A program made the translations under genes and the position numbers. Of a stretch of DNA of 64,000 bases, positions 25,238-35,158 are shown one piece after another; within the stretch, counting starts at the first letter, position 1; each line of letters opens with the position of its first letter. The stretch comes from a bacterium (GTDB lineage: Bacteria > SZUA-79 > Acidulodesulfobacterales > Acidulodesulfobacteraceae), in contig JAJYHI010000081.1 in assembly GCA_021784835.1 (NCBI GenBank), positions 27,167 through 91,166 of the forward strand. The letters are read 5' to 3'. The notes beneath the pieces are model-generated. The model was not told where the DNA came from, ran no database searches, and was given only the letters and a program-made list of their open reading frames with translations.

Positions 25238-25272
25238 CCCCTGATATATACCGAATATATCAGGGGTTTTTA
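25238..25272 (+). terminator. Strong intrinsic terminator between promoter and rfaE2
   Basis: A perfect 12-bp stem, CCCCTGATATAT with ATATATCAGGGG, loop ACCGA, followed by TTTTTAG. It can end the transcript of the 24479 gene, and also any transcript begun at the promoter 25182-25209. Confidence 0.9.
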
Positions 25273-25354
25273 GTTTTCATGCGAACTAAATTAAGTAATC
25301 AAATAAAATTTATTAAATAAACTTCATAAATTTATATAATACAGCTTAAAACAA

Positions 25355-25855
25355 ATGCTTTCAGCCGGCTGTAAAACGGGAAAAATAGTAGGAATAAAAG
25401 AAATAAAAAAGGAAATATCCGCGCTAAGGAAAGAGTCTAAAAAAATCGTGTTTACCAACGGATGTTTCGATATTATACATGCCGGACACGTCGGGTACCT
25501 GAATAAGGCGAAAACTCTCGGCGATATATTAATAGTAGGAATAAACAGCGATAAATCTGTCAGGAGGCTTAAAGGGCGGGGCAGACCGGTAATAAGCGAG
25601 GAAGACAGGGCATATGTTGCGGCAAATCTGAAGCCGGTAGATTACGTCGTAATATTCGACGAAGACACCCCTTATAACCTGATAAAAGAAATAATGCCGG
25701 ATTTTTTGGTTAAAGGCGGGGATTACGACGGAAAAACCGTCGCAGGCAAAGATATCGTCGAATCATCCGGCGGACGGGTGATTCTAATAGATTTTATCGG
25801 CGGAAAATCTACGAGCAATATTATAAAGGCTATAAAGGAACCTTTTAAGGACTGA
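25355..25855 (+). CDS. rfaE2: D-glycero-beta-D-manno-heptose 1-phosphate adenylyltransferase
   Basis: A 166-residue nucleotidyltransferase equal to the C-terminal half of HldE. The HIGH-like motif is HAGHVGYL near residue 44 ([13 protein letters not shown]). [23 protein letters not shown] is the typical C-terminal block. It activates heptose-1-phosphate for ADP-heptose, used in the lipopolysaccharide inner core. The separate kinase half (RfaE1) is not in the window. The start codon lacks a good ribosome binding site. Confidence 0.93.
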   Translation: MLSAGCKTGKIVGIKEIKKEISALRKESKKIVFTNGCFDIIHAGHVGYLNKAKTLGDILIVGINSDKSVRRLKGRGRPVISEEDRAYVAANLKPVDYVVIFDEDTPYNLIKEIMPDFLVKGGDYDGKTVAGKDIVESSGGRVILIDFIGGKSTSNIIKAIKEPFKD

Positions 25856-25918
25856 AAAATTTAACTTCATACCGGAACGGAGCCAAACCGGCAACGGTAA
25901 ATCTTAAGGGATTAAGCT

Positions 25919-26173
25919 ATGTCGAACGACGGAGGCAAAAAACGCGCGGGCTATAAAAGATATCACCCGCTTACTTGGATAATTTTATCTATTCCAGTTT
26001 TAATACTCACATTAGGCATAGGATTTTATAATACAAACAGGATAGCGTTCGGAATGAGCCTTATGGTATGGTTTTTTATAATAATGGATATAATTACCGT
26101 AATTCTAACATACATAGCCTATAGGATAGAAAAAAGGAATATAAGCATAATTAAAATGCAAAAACATCAGTAA
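25919..26173 (+). CDS. Small two-span membrane protein paired with the symporter
   Basis: An 84-residue protein with membrane spans at about residues 18-36 and 44-67 and a basic C-terminus. Small DUF3311-type membrane proteins of this size and layout commonly precede sodium:solute symporter genes, and the next gene here is one. That parallel is the reason for the functional link; no motif proves it. Confidence 0.6.
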   Translation: MSNDGGKKRAGYKRYHPLTWIILSIPVLILTLGIGFYNTNRIAFGMSLMVWFFIIMDIITVILTYIAYRIEKRNISIIKMQKHQ

Positions 26174-26353
26174 AATAAGCACTATTTTTTATAAAACATT
26201 ATGTAACGCTTAAACTAAATAAATCTATAATATTATAAATCACGCTTTCCGTTCCGGAAAATATTTTTATATATTCCGTAGGCTAACTAAAAAAAAATCA
26301 AGAAATAAATTTTCCTGATTTCCAGAACGGCGAACATGCAAACGATATAAATT

Positions 26354-27808
26354 ATGCCGGTAGAAAATATACAAATAATCATAATTTTTTCATTTATAGT
26401 TTTAATAGCGCTTGCCGGTTTTCTTGCCAAAAGGTTCGAAGCGTCCAAAACCGACAGCCTTATGGAATGGTCTTTGGCCGGAAAGAGATTCGGCGCATTT
26501 ATCATATGGTTTCTTCTTGGCGGGGATATTTATACGGCATATACGCTTTTAGCCGTTCCGGGACTTGCCTATAATTCGGGAGCTTTTGCGTTTTTTGCGG
26601 TTTCTTACTGTATAATTGAATATCCTTTGCTTTTCCTCACGATTCCCAGACTTTGGAACGTTTCCAAAAAACATAATTTTATTACAGTGGGCGATTACTC
26701 GACCAAGGTCTTCGACAGTAAATTCCTCGGCGCGCTTGTTGCCGGCATAGGAATATTCGCCGAACTTCCTTACATAGGACTTCAGATATTCGGAATGAGA
26801 TACGTGCTTTCTATTTGCGGATTGGCTCCGGACATAGCGATAGCAGTGTCTCTTGCCGCAGTAATAGCGTTCACGGTTTTCAGCGGAATAAGGGCTGCGG
26901 CCATCACGTCTTTTTTTAAAGATTTTTTTATATGGGCTATGGTTATAACGCTTGTTATCTTTATACCCATCCACTATTTTAACGGTTTCGGAAATATGTT
27001 CGAATGGCTAAATAAAACGTATCCGGCAAAATCCACCGTACCAAGCGCGGATTTCTTGTCCTTTGCGACTCTCGCGTTAGGTTCCGCGGTCGCGCTTTTT
27101 CTTTATCCCCATGCTATTAACGGGGCTTATACTTCAAAAAACGCCGATTCTATCAGAAAAAACGCCATATTTATGCCTTTATACAATATAATGCTTATAT
27201 TTGTTACTTTACTTGGTTTTGCGGCTCTTTATATTGTTCCGGGACTTAAAAACCCTAATCTGGCTATACCTCTTATGCTTTATAAAACATTCGGACCATA
27301 CCTTTCCGCGCTTTTCGGCGGAATAATAATTCTCGGCAGCATGGTGCCGGCTTCTATTATGGCAATAGCCTCGGCGAATCTTTTTACCAAAAACATATAC
27401 CAAAATCTTATCGACCCCGGCATATCCGATAAGTCGCAGGAGCTCATGAGCAAAGTTTCCGTAGCTTTCATTATAGCCCTGGCGCTTTTGTTAAGCGTTA
27501 TAATAAACCCGATACTCATAATTAAATTGCAGCTCATAGGAGGCATTATAATATTGCAGCTTTTTCCGGTCGTATTTATGCCGCTTTTTACAAACCGCAT
27601 ATCCAAGATTCCCGCTTCGATAGCTTTGGCGGGAGGGCTTTTTACAATATTATATTTATTATACGTTACGCATTTAAATATTATTTACGATAAAATATAT
27701 ATAGGGCTGATAGGAGTAGCGGTAGAAATCATACTCGTGTTTTTGACCGCTTTTTTCTTCAAGCCTTCGAACAATATCTCTATGGATGATTATTTAGACG
27801 AATTTTAA
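26354..27808 (+). CDS. Sodium:solute symporter family transporter
   Basis: A 484-residue protein with about 13 hydrophobic segments. FEASKTDSLMEWSLAGKRFGAFIIWFLLGGDIYTAYTLLAVPGLAY is the family N-terminal pattern (residues about 25-70), and a conserved AIASANLFTKNIY lies near residue 342. The family imports organic acids, amino acids or similar solutes with sodium. The substrate is unknown. It follows the small two-span membrane protein across a 180-base gap that contains an imperfect hairpin (26295-26321). Confidence 0.88.
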   Translation: MPVENIQIIIIFSFIVLIALAGFLAKRFEASKTDSLMEWSLAGKRFGAFIIWFLLGGDIYTAYTLLAVPGLAYNSGAFAFFAVSYCIIEYPLLFLTIPRLWNVSKKHNFITVGDYSTKVFDSKFLGALVAGIGIFAELPYIGLQIFGMRYVLSICGLAPDIAIAVSLAAVIAFTVFSGIRAAAITSFFKDFFIWAMVITLVIFIPIHYFNGFGNMFEWLNKTYPAKSTVPSADFLSFATLALGSAVALFLYPHAINGAYTSKNADSIRKNAIFMPLYNIMLIFVTLLGFAALYIVPGLKNPNLAIPLMLYKTFGPYLSALFGGIIILGSMVPASIMAIASANLFTKNIYQNLIDPGISDKSQELMSKVSVAFIIALALLLSVIINPILIIKLQLIGGIIILQLFPVVFMPLFTNRISKIPASIALAGGLFTILYLLYVTHLNIIYDKIYIGLIGVAVEIILVFLTAFFFKPSNNISMDDYLDEF

Positions 27809-27876
27809 TTTTCCGTCTAAAATGCGGCATCGCTAAAGATATAATAAAAATACATATTAAACCGAGGTGGATGGAT

Positions 27877-28731
27877 ATGTGCAGAATGATTGCCGTTATG
27901 TCGAAAAATAAGATGGATTACAAATATATAATCGAAGACAGGGCGAACGGCGGAGCGTTCCACAGCCTTAAAGAGCAGTCTAAAAAAGCCTACGACGCGC
28001 CTCACAAAGACGGTTTCGGAATATATGCCATGTCCTTTAGCGAAGAAATAAAAGGCGGCGGGCGCATCCCCGAAGACGAGCTTCTTTTTAAAAAAGGAAG
28101 CCCCGTCGCCGAAACGCCCGAATTATCGCAAAGGCTTGAAGCCGTCAAAGGCAACCTCATGATATCCCACATAAGACTGGCGTCGAGCGGGAAAGGGGAA
28201 ATAGACAACATTCATGCTCATCCGTATGCGGACGACGGGTTTATAAGCGCGAAAGGAATAAAAGACGTTACCGACTGGAAAAACGATAAAAGCCCTTATT
28301 CCGCATTCGTGCTTGCTCATAACGGGACTATTTACGATTTAGGAGACGAATCCATGACTGATTCGCAGGCTCTTCTCAACCTTATAGCCTCCAGATTTAA
28401 AAACGGCGTCGATTTTGACGAATTCAAGGCGTTCATAACCGACTTTGCCAGAAAACACCGATTTACCGCTATCAATATGCTTTTAAAAGAACCCGGCAAC
28501 GACCTGTACGTCTTAAGGCTTGCCAAAGCCAAAAAGCCGGACGAAGACCCGGAAAAACAGCCAAGGCTGGCATATTACTCCATGTACTATATGAAAGACG
28601 AAAAGGAAGGAAAAGTAATAGCGGCTTCCGAACCAATAGACTCCGACAAAAGATGGAAATGCGTTAATAATTATACGATTCTAAAAATAGATAAAAACCT
28701 TAATGTCAGAATAGCGGAGATTGAAGATTAA
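27877..28731 (+). CDS. Class II (Ntn) glutamine amidotransferase, YafJ-like
   Basis: A protein of about 284 residues. Starting at ATG 27877 places Cys at position 2 (MCRMIAVM), the N-terminal nucleophile exposed by Met removal. GAGGTGG lies at correct spacing, so this start is preferred over ATG 27871. HKDGFGIYAM, SHIRLASSGKGEI and FVLAHNGTIYDLGDESMTDSQALL are hallmarks of YafJ/class II amidotransferase domains. It probably hydrolyses glutamine or a related amide; no synthetase partner is adjacent. Confidence 0.88.
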   Translation: MCRMIAVMSKNKMDYKYIIEDRANGGAFHSLKEQSKKAYDAPHKDGFGIYAMSFSEEIKGGGRIPEDELLFKKGSPVAETPELSQRLEAVKGNLMISHIRLASSGKGEIDNIHAHPYADDGFISAKGIKDVTDWKNDKSPYSAFVLAHNGTIYDLGDESMTDSQALLNLIASRFKNGVDFDEFKAFITDFARKHRFTAINMLLKEPGNDLYVLRLAKAKKPDEDPEKQPRLAYYSMYYMKDEKEGKVIAASEPIDSDKRWKCVNNYTILKIDKNLNVRIAEIED

Positions 28732-28825
28732 AAATCTAAAGCCGCATAAATAATACGAACCAACTATAAGCATAATAATAATATAAAAATACCAAAATAA
28801 AGAAGCGGCCGTAGCCGGTCTTGGA

Positions 28826-29896
28826 TTAAAAGAAAACGAGGGCCGCAAATATTAAAGCGCAAAAGATGCATATTAGAGCGGATGCCAATTCCATAATTCT
28901 GACGGCATTTATAATATTTTCTTCATTTGCCCTGCCGTAATCTTGAAATCCTATAACCGGCCTTTCGCTTTTAACCCCGGCGTAATAGTTTATTCCGCCT
29001 AATTTTATATTCAAAGCTCCCGCCATTATCGATTCAAGCTGTCCGCCGTTAGGACTCGGATGATTTTTTCTAAATTTGCACCACGACTTAAAAGCGCCGC
29101 CGGCATGATAATAGTTATGATTTATATCGCCGCCGGAATTTTCCGTTAAATCCAATATAAATACCGACAGGAACATGAAGCAGGCCGTTATTCTGAAAGG
29201 AATATAATTAAGCGCATCGTCTATGCGGGCGGAAAATTTTCCGAATTTTTCATATTTTACGTTTCTATAGCCTACTAATGAATCCAAAAGATTTACGGTT
29301 TTATAAATAACAGCGAAAGCGCAGCAGAATATAACCGCAGACTGCATTTGATGCGGCTTATTTAAAAAACCGGCAAAAAATCCGATTATTAATCCTAAAG
29401 CGGAATAAAAAAATACCGAACCTATGCCGTCGCCGGTGTTTTCGGCGACGGATTCTATTACCGCCCTTGATATTTCTGACGGGCCGAGTTCTACGCTGTC
29501 TCTGCCGGCAAGAGAGGAAAGGTTTTTTCTGGCGCTTTCGATATCGCCGGTTTTTAAAAGCCTGTATATTTTTATGCTTTCATGCCTTAAGCCTCCGGCC
29601 GAAAGAAACGAGGAAAGGATATAAACGAATAGGGCATAAAAAACCGCGGGCGAAATATGAATCGCGGCGGAACTAATCGCGGCGAAAACCGTCGTTATTG
29701 CAAGAACGGTAAAAATATTGAAAAATATGCCGGAAACAATTCCATCGGATATGAAATAAAATAATTTTTCAAAATAAACCGCAACCCTTCCCATAAGGTT
29801 TAGCGGATGAAAACCGTATTTTAAAGCGCCTATAAAAAATTCGGTTAAGAAAGCTAAAGGAAAGAAAAGAACCAGAGCGCAACGAATAATAACCAT
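28826..29896 (-). CDS. cbiB: Adenosylcobinamide-phosphate synthase CbiB/CobD
   Basis: A 356-residue membrane protein. SRAVIESVAENTGDGIGSVFFYSALG is the CbiB signature, with FHPLNLMGR near the N-terminus and NHPSPNGGQLESIMAGALNIKLGGINYYAGV near residue 285. It attaches the aminopropanol arm to cobyric acid in the last stage of cobalamin synthesis. It stands alone, about 14 kb from the ring-methylation cluster. Confidence 0.92.
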   Translation of the reverse strand: MVIIRCALVLFFPLAFLTEFFIGALKYGFHPLNLMGRVAVYFEKLFYFISDGIVSGIFFNIFTVLAITTVFAAISSAAIHISPAVFYALFVYILSSFLSAGGLRHESIKIYRLLKTGDIESARKNLSSLAGRDSVELGPSEISRAVIESVAENTGDGIGSVFFYSALGLIIGFFAGFLNKPHQMQSAVIFCCAFAVIYKTVNLLDSLVGYRNVKYEKFGKFSARIDDALNYIPFRITACFMFLSVFILDLTENSGGDINHNYYHAGGAFKSWCKFRKNHPSPNGGQLESIMAGALNIKLGGINYYAGVKSERPVIGFQDYGRANEENIINAVRIMELASALICIFCALIFAALVFF

Positions 29897-30110
29897 GCAA
29901 TCTTTAAGGATGAATAAAATAAACGTTAGTATAAATCGATTTAATAAATTTTATTATACTATACTTGCCGCATACAGCAAAACAAAACTTATTATAAACC
30001 CCGTTATGAAGTCAGAATCCTAAACAAAACGGACGATATAAACCGCTAAAAAATTTTAAGCCGCAAGGATAATTTATTAAAGAGGCCGGGGCGATTTTAA
30101 GCTATATCGG

Positions 30111-30132
30111 ACAATATCGCCCTTGATATTGT
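30111..30132. promoter_or_regulatory. Inverted repeat overlapping the -35 box of the DnaJ-like gene
   Basis: ACAATATC (30111-30118) and GATATTGT (30125-30132) are perfect reverse complements with a 6-base spacer. The right arm overlaps the -35 box, a typical repressor operator position. It does not match the CIRCE element. Confidence 0.55.
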
Positions 30133-30151
30133 TTCATTTCTGCTTTATAAT
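30123..30151 (+). promoter_or_regulatory. Promoter for the DnaJ-like gene
   Basis: TTGATA (30123-30128), a 17-base spacer and TATAAT (30146-30151), about 30 bases before the ATG. Confidence 0.75.
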
Positions 30152-30182
30152 AGCTTCGTTAACTTTTAAATAAATCATCGAT

Positions 30183-31022
30183 ATGAAAGATTATTATTCT
30201 ATTTTAGAAATACATCAGAATGCCGGCGAAAAGCTGATTAAAAGCCAGTACAGGAAACTTGCCACACTGTACCATCCCGATAAGAATCCTGAAAACGTTA
30301 ACAAATTTATAGACTTAAACGAAGCTTACAGGACGTTAATGAATCCCGATTCAAGGCAATTATATGACTTAGACCTTAAAGAAGAAGGCGACTTTAAAAA
30401 GAAGCAATCGGAAAATAAGGCCGCTTCATACAGAACCCGTCTTAGAGACGGCGGAAACATTAATATAGAAATAGATTTTAACGATGATTTCGTTAATAGA
30501 CTGAAAGGAACGGAAGAGGAAGACGGACCGGCCATAGAAAAAACCGTGTCGTTGCAAAGATATATAAAATGTCCCGACTGCGGCGGACAGGGCAGGGAGA
30601 AGGGCACATTGGTATCTGTTTGTCCCCAATGCAAAGGATTGGGAAAGGTTAAGAGCCGCGATACCGGCGTCGATAAAATCTGCCGAAACTGCAACGGATA
30701 TGGCGACATATTTTTATATAAATGCAAAACTTGCGGCGGAATGGCGAGAATAAAAAAGACTGAAGAAATCAAACTGCAATTTGATATCGGCGAATTGCTT
30801 GTTCTTAGAAAAACAGATTCCGTTCGCGCCGATAATCATTTTATCTCTTTCGAAAATAATGCGAATAGAAAATTCATTGTATTTAAAGGAAAAGGAGACG
30901 AAGGGGTTTTCGGAGGAAAAAACGGAGACCTTACCGTTTTGGTAAAAATAGACGAAGATATTTTAAACAAAAAAAAACGCAATAATGGATTTTTCACGCG
31001 GCTTTTTAGCAAGCGCATTTAA
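30183..31022 (+). CDS. DnaJ-like co-chaperone with zinc-finger domain
   Basis: A 279-residue protein. The N-terminal J domain has the HPD motif in LYHPDKNPEN (near residue 32). There is no Gly/Phe linker. A cysteine-rich region follows with four CxxCxGxG-type units (CPDCGGQG, CPQCKGLG, CRNCNGYG, CKTCGG; residues about 123-185). Only one short C-terminal substrate domain remains, so it is about 100 residues shorter than DnaJ. It probably stimulates a DnaK partner. No dnaK or grpE is adjacent. Confidence 0.88.
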   Translation: MKDYYSILEIHQNAGEKLIKSQYRKLATLYHPDKNPENVNKFIDLNEAYRTLMNPDSRQLYDLDLKEEGDFKKKQSENKAASYRTRLRDGGNINIEIDFNDDFVNRLKGTEEEDGPAIEKTVSLQRYIKCPDCGGQGREKGTLVSVCPQCKGLGKVKSRDTGVDKICRNCNGYGDIFLYKCKTCGGMARIKKTEEIKLQFDIGELLVLRKTDSVRADNHFISFENNANRKFIVFKGKGDEGVFGGKNGDLTVLVKIDEDILNKKKRNNGFFTRLFSKRI

Positions 31023-31130
31023 AAACTTATCTGCTGTTATTTATTCCCTTAATTTTATTTTATTTTTTTTAAACGACTTCCTTGTTACAGAATTACAAAG
31101 TTACTGAAATGAATGCCGAATATTTTTAGT

Positions 31131-31160
31131 TTACATAATGTTCCTTATGGGACATTGTAA
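31131..31160. repeat. Imperfect hairpin in the 31023-31344 gene-free stretch
   Basis: TTACATAATGTTCC and GGGACATTGTAA pair around a TTAT loop with a 2-base bulge and one G-T pair. No T-run follows. I see nothing else in this stretch between the DnaJ-like and GH57 genes. Confidence 0.35.
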
Positions 31161-31344
31161 TTAATAGACAAGACAAAAATATCGCGGATATATTCCCCGC
31201 ATTATTCATGTATATTGCACAGTATTTAAGATAATTAACCGATATGAATTTCAAAAATTGCCATAAAAAAGAATTATGAGGGGTAAACCAAAGCGCAGTC
31301 GATACAACCAACCAATAACAAAACGATAAAGTTTTTATGTTATG

Positions 31345-33702
31345 CTATACCAGCCAGTTGATTATTTCAAAGTCGGCGTCTGGAACCATTGCTTCAAAAT
31401 AACCGTTGACTGGAAAACGCTCTATTTCGGCTAAAGGATTGTCTTTATAAGTAAAGACCGCGTAAAAGTCGAGCGCGCCTTTAGGCATAACGCCTAACGC
31501 GGAAGTCGCGACGGATAATTCTAAAATTTTTTTATATGAGGCTCTTATAATATTTATTCCGTCGATATTAATTCCGTTATTATAGTTATTTGGCGATATT
31601 AATTGTGAATTCAGACTTTTATCTTTATTAAATTCAAGTTTTACTTCACTTTCAGAAGTGTTTATAAACTTTATTATAAGGACTTTATCAGACAATTCGG
31701 AATAGTCCTTTTTGAAAAAATCGAATCTCATAAAAAAATTATTTTCGTTAAATCCGTATTGCAGTTTCCTGATAAATCTGTCTGTATGCGCCATCGTCTT
31801 TCCGGACAAAATACTTGGAAAATATACCGCGCTTCCAAGCCATTCGAAATAATTTCCGGCAACGCCGTCTATTTCGGGCTCTATAAACGATACCGCGTCC
31901 AGATTCGGCTTTACCGCGCGTTTTTTTTCTATAATGGGAATATAATATTCGTCGGGCGGATTGTCCTTTAAGAATTTATAGACGTTTATAAGGTGCGTTC
32001 TATATAGGCTGTCGTATTCTTCGTCTATGCCGGACGTCCTGTCTTCGCCATACCACCAGTTATAGTCGCTTCCTTCGGCGATAAAAATCTGTTCCCAGGC
32101 GGCTTTGTAATCGCCGGCATCCGGCGTTTTGTTCTTATGCGCAAGGTAATCCCTTGTTTTAGAAAGCATGTCCCATGCCTTGTTGTCTTCCGTATCGCCT
32201 ATCCATATCCTGAAGTTATGGTTTATCCATGAACCGGGATAAATAGTCGGGATATTGTAAATTTTGGAAAAATCAAATTCCGAGTCGGGTTCGAGGTTCC
32301 ATTTTATATCGGAAAATGATTTTATTTTAACGCCGGTTTTGCCGTATTCGTATTGCCTGTCTGATTCGCCGCCGTTTATTTTAAGGATATTTTCCGCTTT
32401 TTTAATGTATTCGCCGAAGGTTACGGCGTTTATGGCGTAGGCATTATCATTATCCGATAAGCCTTCGTAAAGATAATTAAAGAAGTCGAATCCGTTATTT
32501 TTGTAATATTCCCACGCATTCTCGCCGTCCAGTATTATAGGAACTGCCGCTAATCCGTTTTTATCGTAATTTCGAAGACTTAACGCTATATTTTTCAAGT
32601 TGTTTATTAAATCTTCTGCCGCGGCTTTCGGCTCATAATTGGAATATTTAAATCCTATTAAATCGGAAAGGCCTTTATCCCTGAAAAATATATACGAATA
32701 TTTTCCGTTTCTCTTTACGGCATAAGCCCTGTAAAGAAGCTTTCTATTGCTGCTGGATTCCGAGAAATTAACGCCGATAGAATTCGAAAGAATCTCTTCG
32801 TCGGTAGCTATCCAGTTTATGCCGGCGTCTATGAAAAGCTTTAACGCCCTTTCGCTTACGCTTCCTTCCGAAGGCCACATGCCTTCGATTTTATAGCCTA
32901 ATTTTTTGTCGAAATAATCTAAGGCGCTTTTAATCTGATAGCCTGCGTCTTCCGAATGCCTGAAAGGCGCTGGCAGTTTTATACCGTCGTGAAAATCGGC
33001 TATATCAGTATCGCACAGCAAAGGCAGTATCGGATGGTAGTAAGGGCTTGCCGAAAGTTCGATTTGGCCGCTTTTTGCAAGTTCCGTTATTAAAGGAAGT
33101 ATTTTATTTAAAACCATGGGAATTTTTTCTTTTATTAATTTATCTTTTTCTTCCTCCGTAAATTTCTTGTCTTTCGTTTTTAACGCCGTTAAAAATTCAT
33201 CGGAACTAATGGAAAGAGGGTCGAACCAGAGAAGATTGAATAGGACTATTATATCTAAATAGTCCTGGGAATCGAATAAATTTAGTTTTTCTTCAAATCC
33301 TTCCGCATCGGCGGTTTTCAACCTGTAATACAGCTGTTTAAACCTGCCGCTTTTTTCGATAAAATTGTTGCTCGAAGAGCATGCCGGAAAAAATTTTTCT
33401 ATAATAAACAGTTTGTTTTCGGGAGAAAGTTCCGATATTTTTTGAGATGATACGCTTAAAAATTTTTCGCTTTTAAGCATATCGCCATAACCTTCGGTAT
33501 AATCTTCGAGCTGGCGGAGCAAAGACGGCGAATAGTTAAAAGTCGCGTGGATTTTAGGATAATTCTTTAAAAGCGCCCCCATGAAGTAATAGTCTTTGGT
33601 GGCATGAAGCCTCGTCCACGGCATTAACATTTCGCCGGTAAAATTATCTTTGTAATAAGGCTGGTGAAAGTGCCACAGAAAGAGTACGTTTATAGGGTTC
33701 AC
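31345..33702 (-). CDS. Glycoside hydrolase family 57 (alpha-glucan-active)
   Basis: A 785-residue protein starting at GTG. Its first residues (LFLWHFHQPYY) are the GH57 motif 1. The nucleophile motif is EGMWPSEGSVS with E279, and the acid/base aspartate is in ILDGENAWEYY near residue 400. The C-terminal 200 residues form a beta-rich domain with an EWLGSAVYFP stretch. The overall type is that of amylopullulanase- or alpha-amylase-like GH57 enzymes that act on alpha-glucans. There is no signal peptide, so a role in internal glycogen use is inferred. Confidence 0.9.
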   Translation of the reverse strand: MNPINVLFLWHFHQPYYKDNFTGEMLMPWTRLHATKDYYFMGALLKNYPKIHATFNYSPSLLRQLEDYTEGYGDMLKSEKFLSVSSQKISELSPENKLFIIEKFFPACSSSNNFIEKSGRFKQLYYRLKTADAEGFEEKLNLFDSQDYLDIIVLFNLLWFDPLSISSDEFLTALKTKDKKFTEEEKDKLIKEKIPMVLNKILPLITELAKSGQIELSASPYYHPILPLLCDTDIADFHDGIKLPAPFRHSEDAGYQIKSALDYFDKKLGYKIEGMWPSEGSVSERALKLFIDAGINWIATDEEILSNSIGVNFSESSSNRKLLYRAYAVKRNGKYSYIFFRDKGLSDLIGFKYSNYEPKAAAEDLINNLKNIALSLRNYDKNGLAAVPIILDGENAWEYYKNNGFDFFNYLYEGLSDNDNAYAINAVTFGEYIKKAENILKINGGESDRQYEYGKTGVKIKSFSDIKWNLEPDSEFDFSKIYNIPTIYPGSWINHNFRIWIGDTEDNKAWDMLSKTRDYLAHKNKTPDAGDYKAAWEQIFIAEGSDYNWWYGEDRTSGIDEEYDSLYRTHLINVYKFLKDNPPDEYYIPIIEKKRAVKPNLDAVSFIEPEIDGVAGNYFEWLGSAVYFPSILSGKTMAHTDRFIRKLQYGFNENNFFMRFDFFKKDYSELSDKVLIIKFINTSESEVKLEFNKDKSLNSQLISPNNYNNGINIDGINIIRASYKKILELSVATSALGVMPKGALDFYAVFTYKDNPLAEIERFPVNGYFEAMVPDADFEIINWLV

Positions 33703-33721
33703 TTGTTTTAAGGATTTTATT

Positions 33722-35098
33722 TTAATGCCTGTTATAAATGTTGTTTTCCTTGACTTTTTTGTTTAAATCGTCGAGCGCTTTTATGACCTGATTTTTGTAA
33801 TCTATGAGCTTGCCGGCAAGATTATTTGCTTTTTCTATATTTTTCGCGTTAAGGGCGTCTATAAGGGCTTTTCCCGTTTCGTGCACTTTCGGGTGAATCT
33901 GTCCTAAGTCGGCAAATTCCTTATAATCGCCGTATTTTTCGCGGCCTGCGCCGTCGTACCATTTTCCGAGCCTGCATTGATGATGGTCAGTCAGCTCCGA
34001 GCTTGTCAAAGAAACGCTTCCTTTGGCGGCAAGGGTATCCAGCACTTTTGTGACCCACGTAAGATGGTCGGCTTTAACGATGTTTAAAATCATGCAGTCG
34101 AATTTCCATTCCGAAAAAGTCTTTACGGAATTAACCTGGTCCTCTATTATTTTATTAAAAGAAGAGTCGATACTATCGAAAGTTTTCTGTATTTCTTCTA
34201 TTCCGTTGGTTAAATTCAGCAGGTTGTTTGCCATTTCGGCGGCGACCTGGGACTGTTCCTCGGCGGCGGTGGCTATATACGTTACCTGTTCGCTGGTTTT
34301 GGACGCCGCTTTATCGGCTATGCCCATCACGCCCGTTACGACGTCTAACGATTCCTGCGAATTTTTAAGATGCGACAGCCCTTCTTTGACTTTTAGCTCT
34401 ACTTCTTTGGATTGGCTTCCGATGTCCTGCGTAACCTGCTCTATTTCTTTTGCCGCCTGAGCCGACTTTTCCGCAAGGGTTCTGACCTCGTCGGCTACGA
34501 CCGCAAAGCCTCTTCCGTGCTCTCCGGCTCTTGCCGCCTCTATCGCGGCGTTTAAAGACAGAAGATTTGTCTGCGCGGCTATTTCTTTTACTTTATCGGT
34601 AAGTTCGACTATTTTCTGCGTCCTCGTTACAAACTGGTTTATCGACTCCCCCATTGTTTTAACGGCCTGCTCCACCTGTTCCATCCTCGAAATAAGCTCT
34701 TCTAGGGCTACCGAACCTTCCTTTGTTTTTTTAACGGTGTCCGTAGCTTCTCTTGCCGCCGACTGCGCGTTTTTCGCAATCTCCTTGGCGGTCGAAGACA
34801 TCTCTTCGGTCGCGGTGGCGACGCTTGTAATCCTATGGGCGGCGTCTTTCATTTCTACCTTGAAAAGCCCCGTGTCTTTTTTTGTATCGATAGTAATTTC
34901 CATTATGCCGACATGGTCGTTCGCCAAAGATAAAATCCTGTTGCGCCATTCATTAATAAGAGACAGCGCGGGTTTCGACGCGTTAAACAACCTGTCGTCG
35001 GATTTTTTAATTTTTTCCAGTTCGGCGTCTTTATCGGTTAATGCCGCATCCATAACGAGCATGCATTTTTTGTTGCCGTTTTTTAAAATGCCTATCAT
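33722..35098 (-). CDS. Soluble chemoreceptor with C-terminal CZB zinc-binding domain
   Basis: A 458-residue protein with no membrane span. The MCP signalling domain (tip around [27 protein letters not shown] written here by name, about residues 175-205) is followed at about residue 340 by a chemoreceptor zinc-binding domain: [29 protein letters not shown], whose His and Cys residues bind zinc. CZB receptors of the cytoplasmic class sense zinc or oxidants such as hypochlorous acid. It follows the GH57 gene's upstream side with a 19-base gap, so the two may be co-transcribed. Confidence 0.9.
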   Translation of the reverse strand: MIGILKNGNKKCMLVMDAALTDKDAELEKIKKSDDRLFNASKPALSLINEWRNRILSLANDHVGIMEITIDTKKDTGLFKVEMKDAAHRITSVATATEEMSSTAKEIAKNAQSAAREATDTVKKTKEGSVALEELISRMEQVEQAVKTMGESINQFVTRTQKIVELTDKVKEIAAQTNLLSLNAAIEAARAGEHGRGFAVVADEVRTLAEKSAQAAKEIEQVTQDIGSQSKEVELKVKEGLSHLKNSQESLDVVTGVMGIADKAASKTSEQVTYIATAAEEQSQVAAEMANNLLNLTNGIEEIQKTFDSIDSSFNKIIEDQVNSVKTFSEWKFDCMILNIVKADHLTWVTKVLDTLAAKGSVSLTSSELTDHHQCRLGKWYDGAGREKYGDYKEFADLGQIHPKVHETGKALIDALNAKNIEKANNLAGKLIDYKNQVIKALDDLNKKVKENNIYNRH

Positions 35099-35158
35099 GC
35101 GTTTATAGCCCCCTTTTTTTTAGTTAAATCATTAATAACCGGTTCCGATAATTTTAGA

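Noticed and set aside
26549..26974. A 141-codon antisense frame within the symporter
   Set aside because: It is rich in Arg, Tyr and Lys, typical of antisense of membrane-span codons; no start signal.
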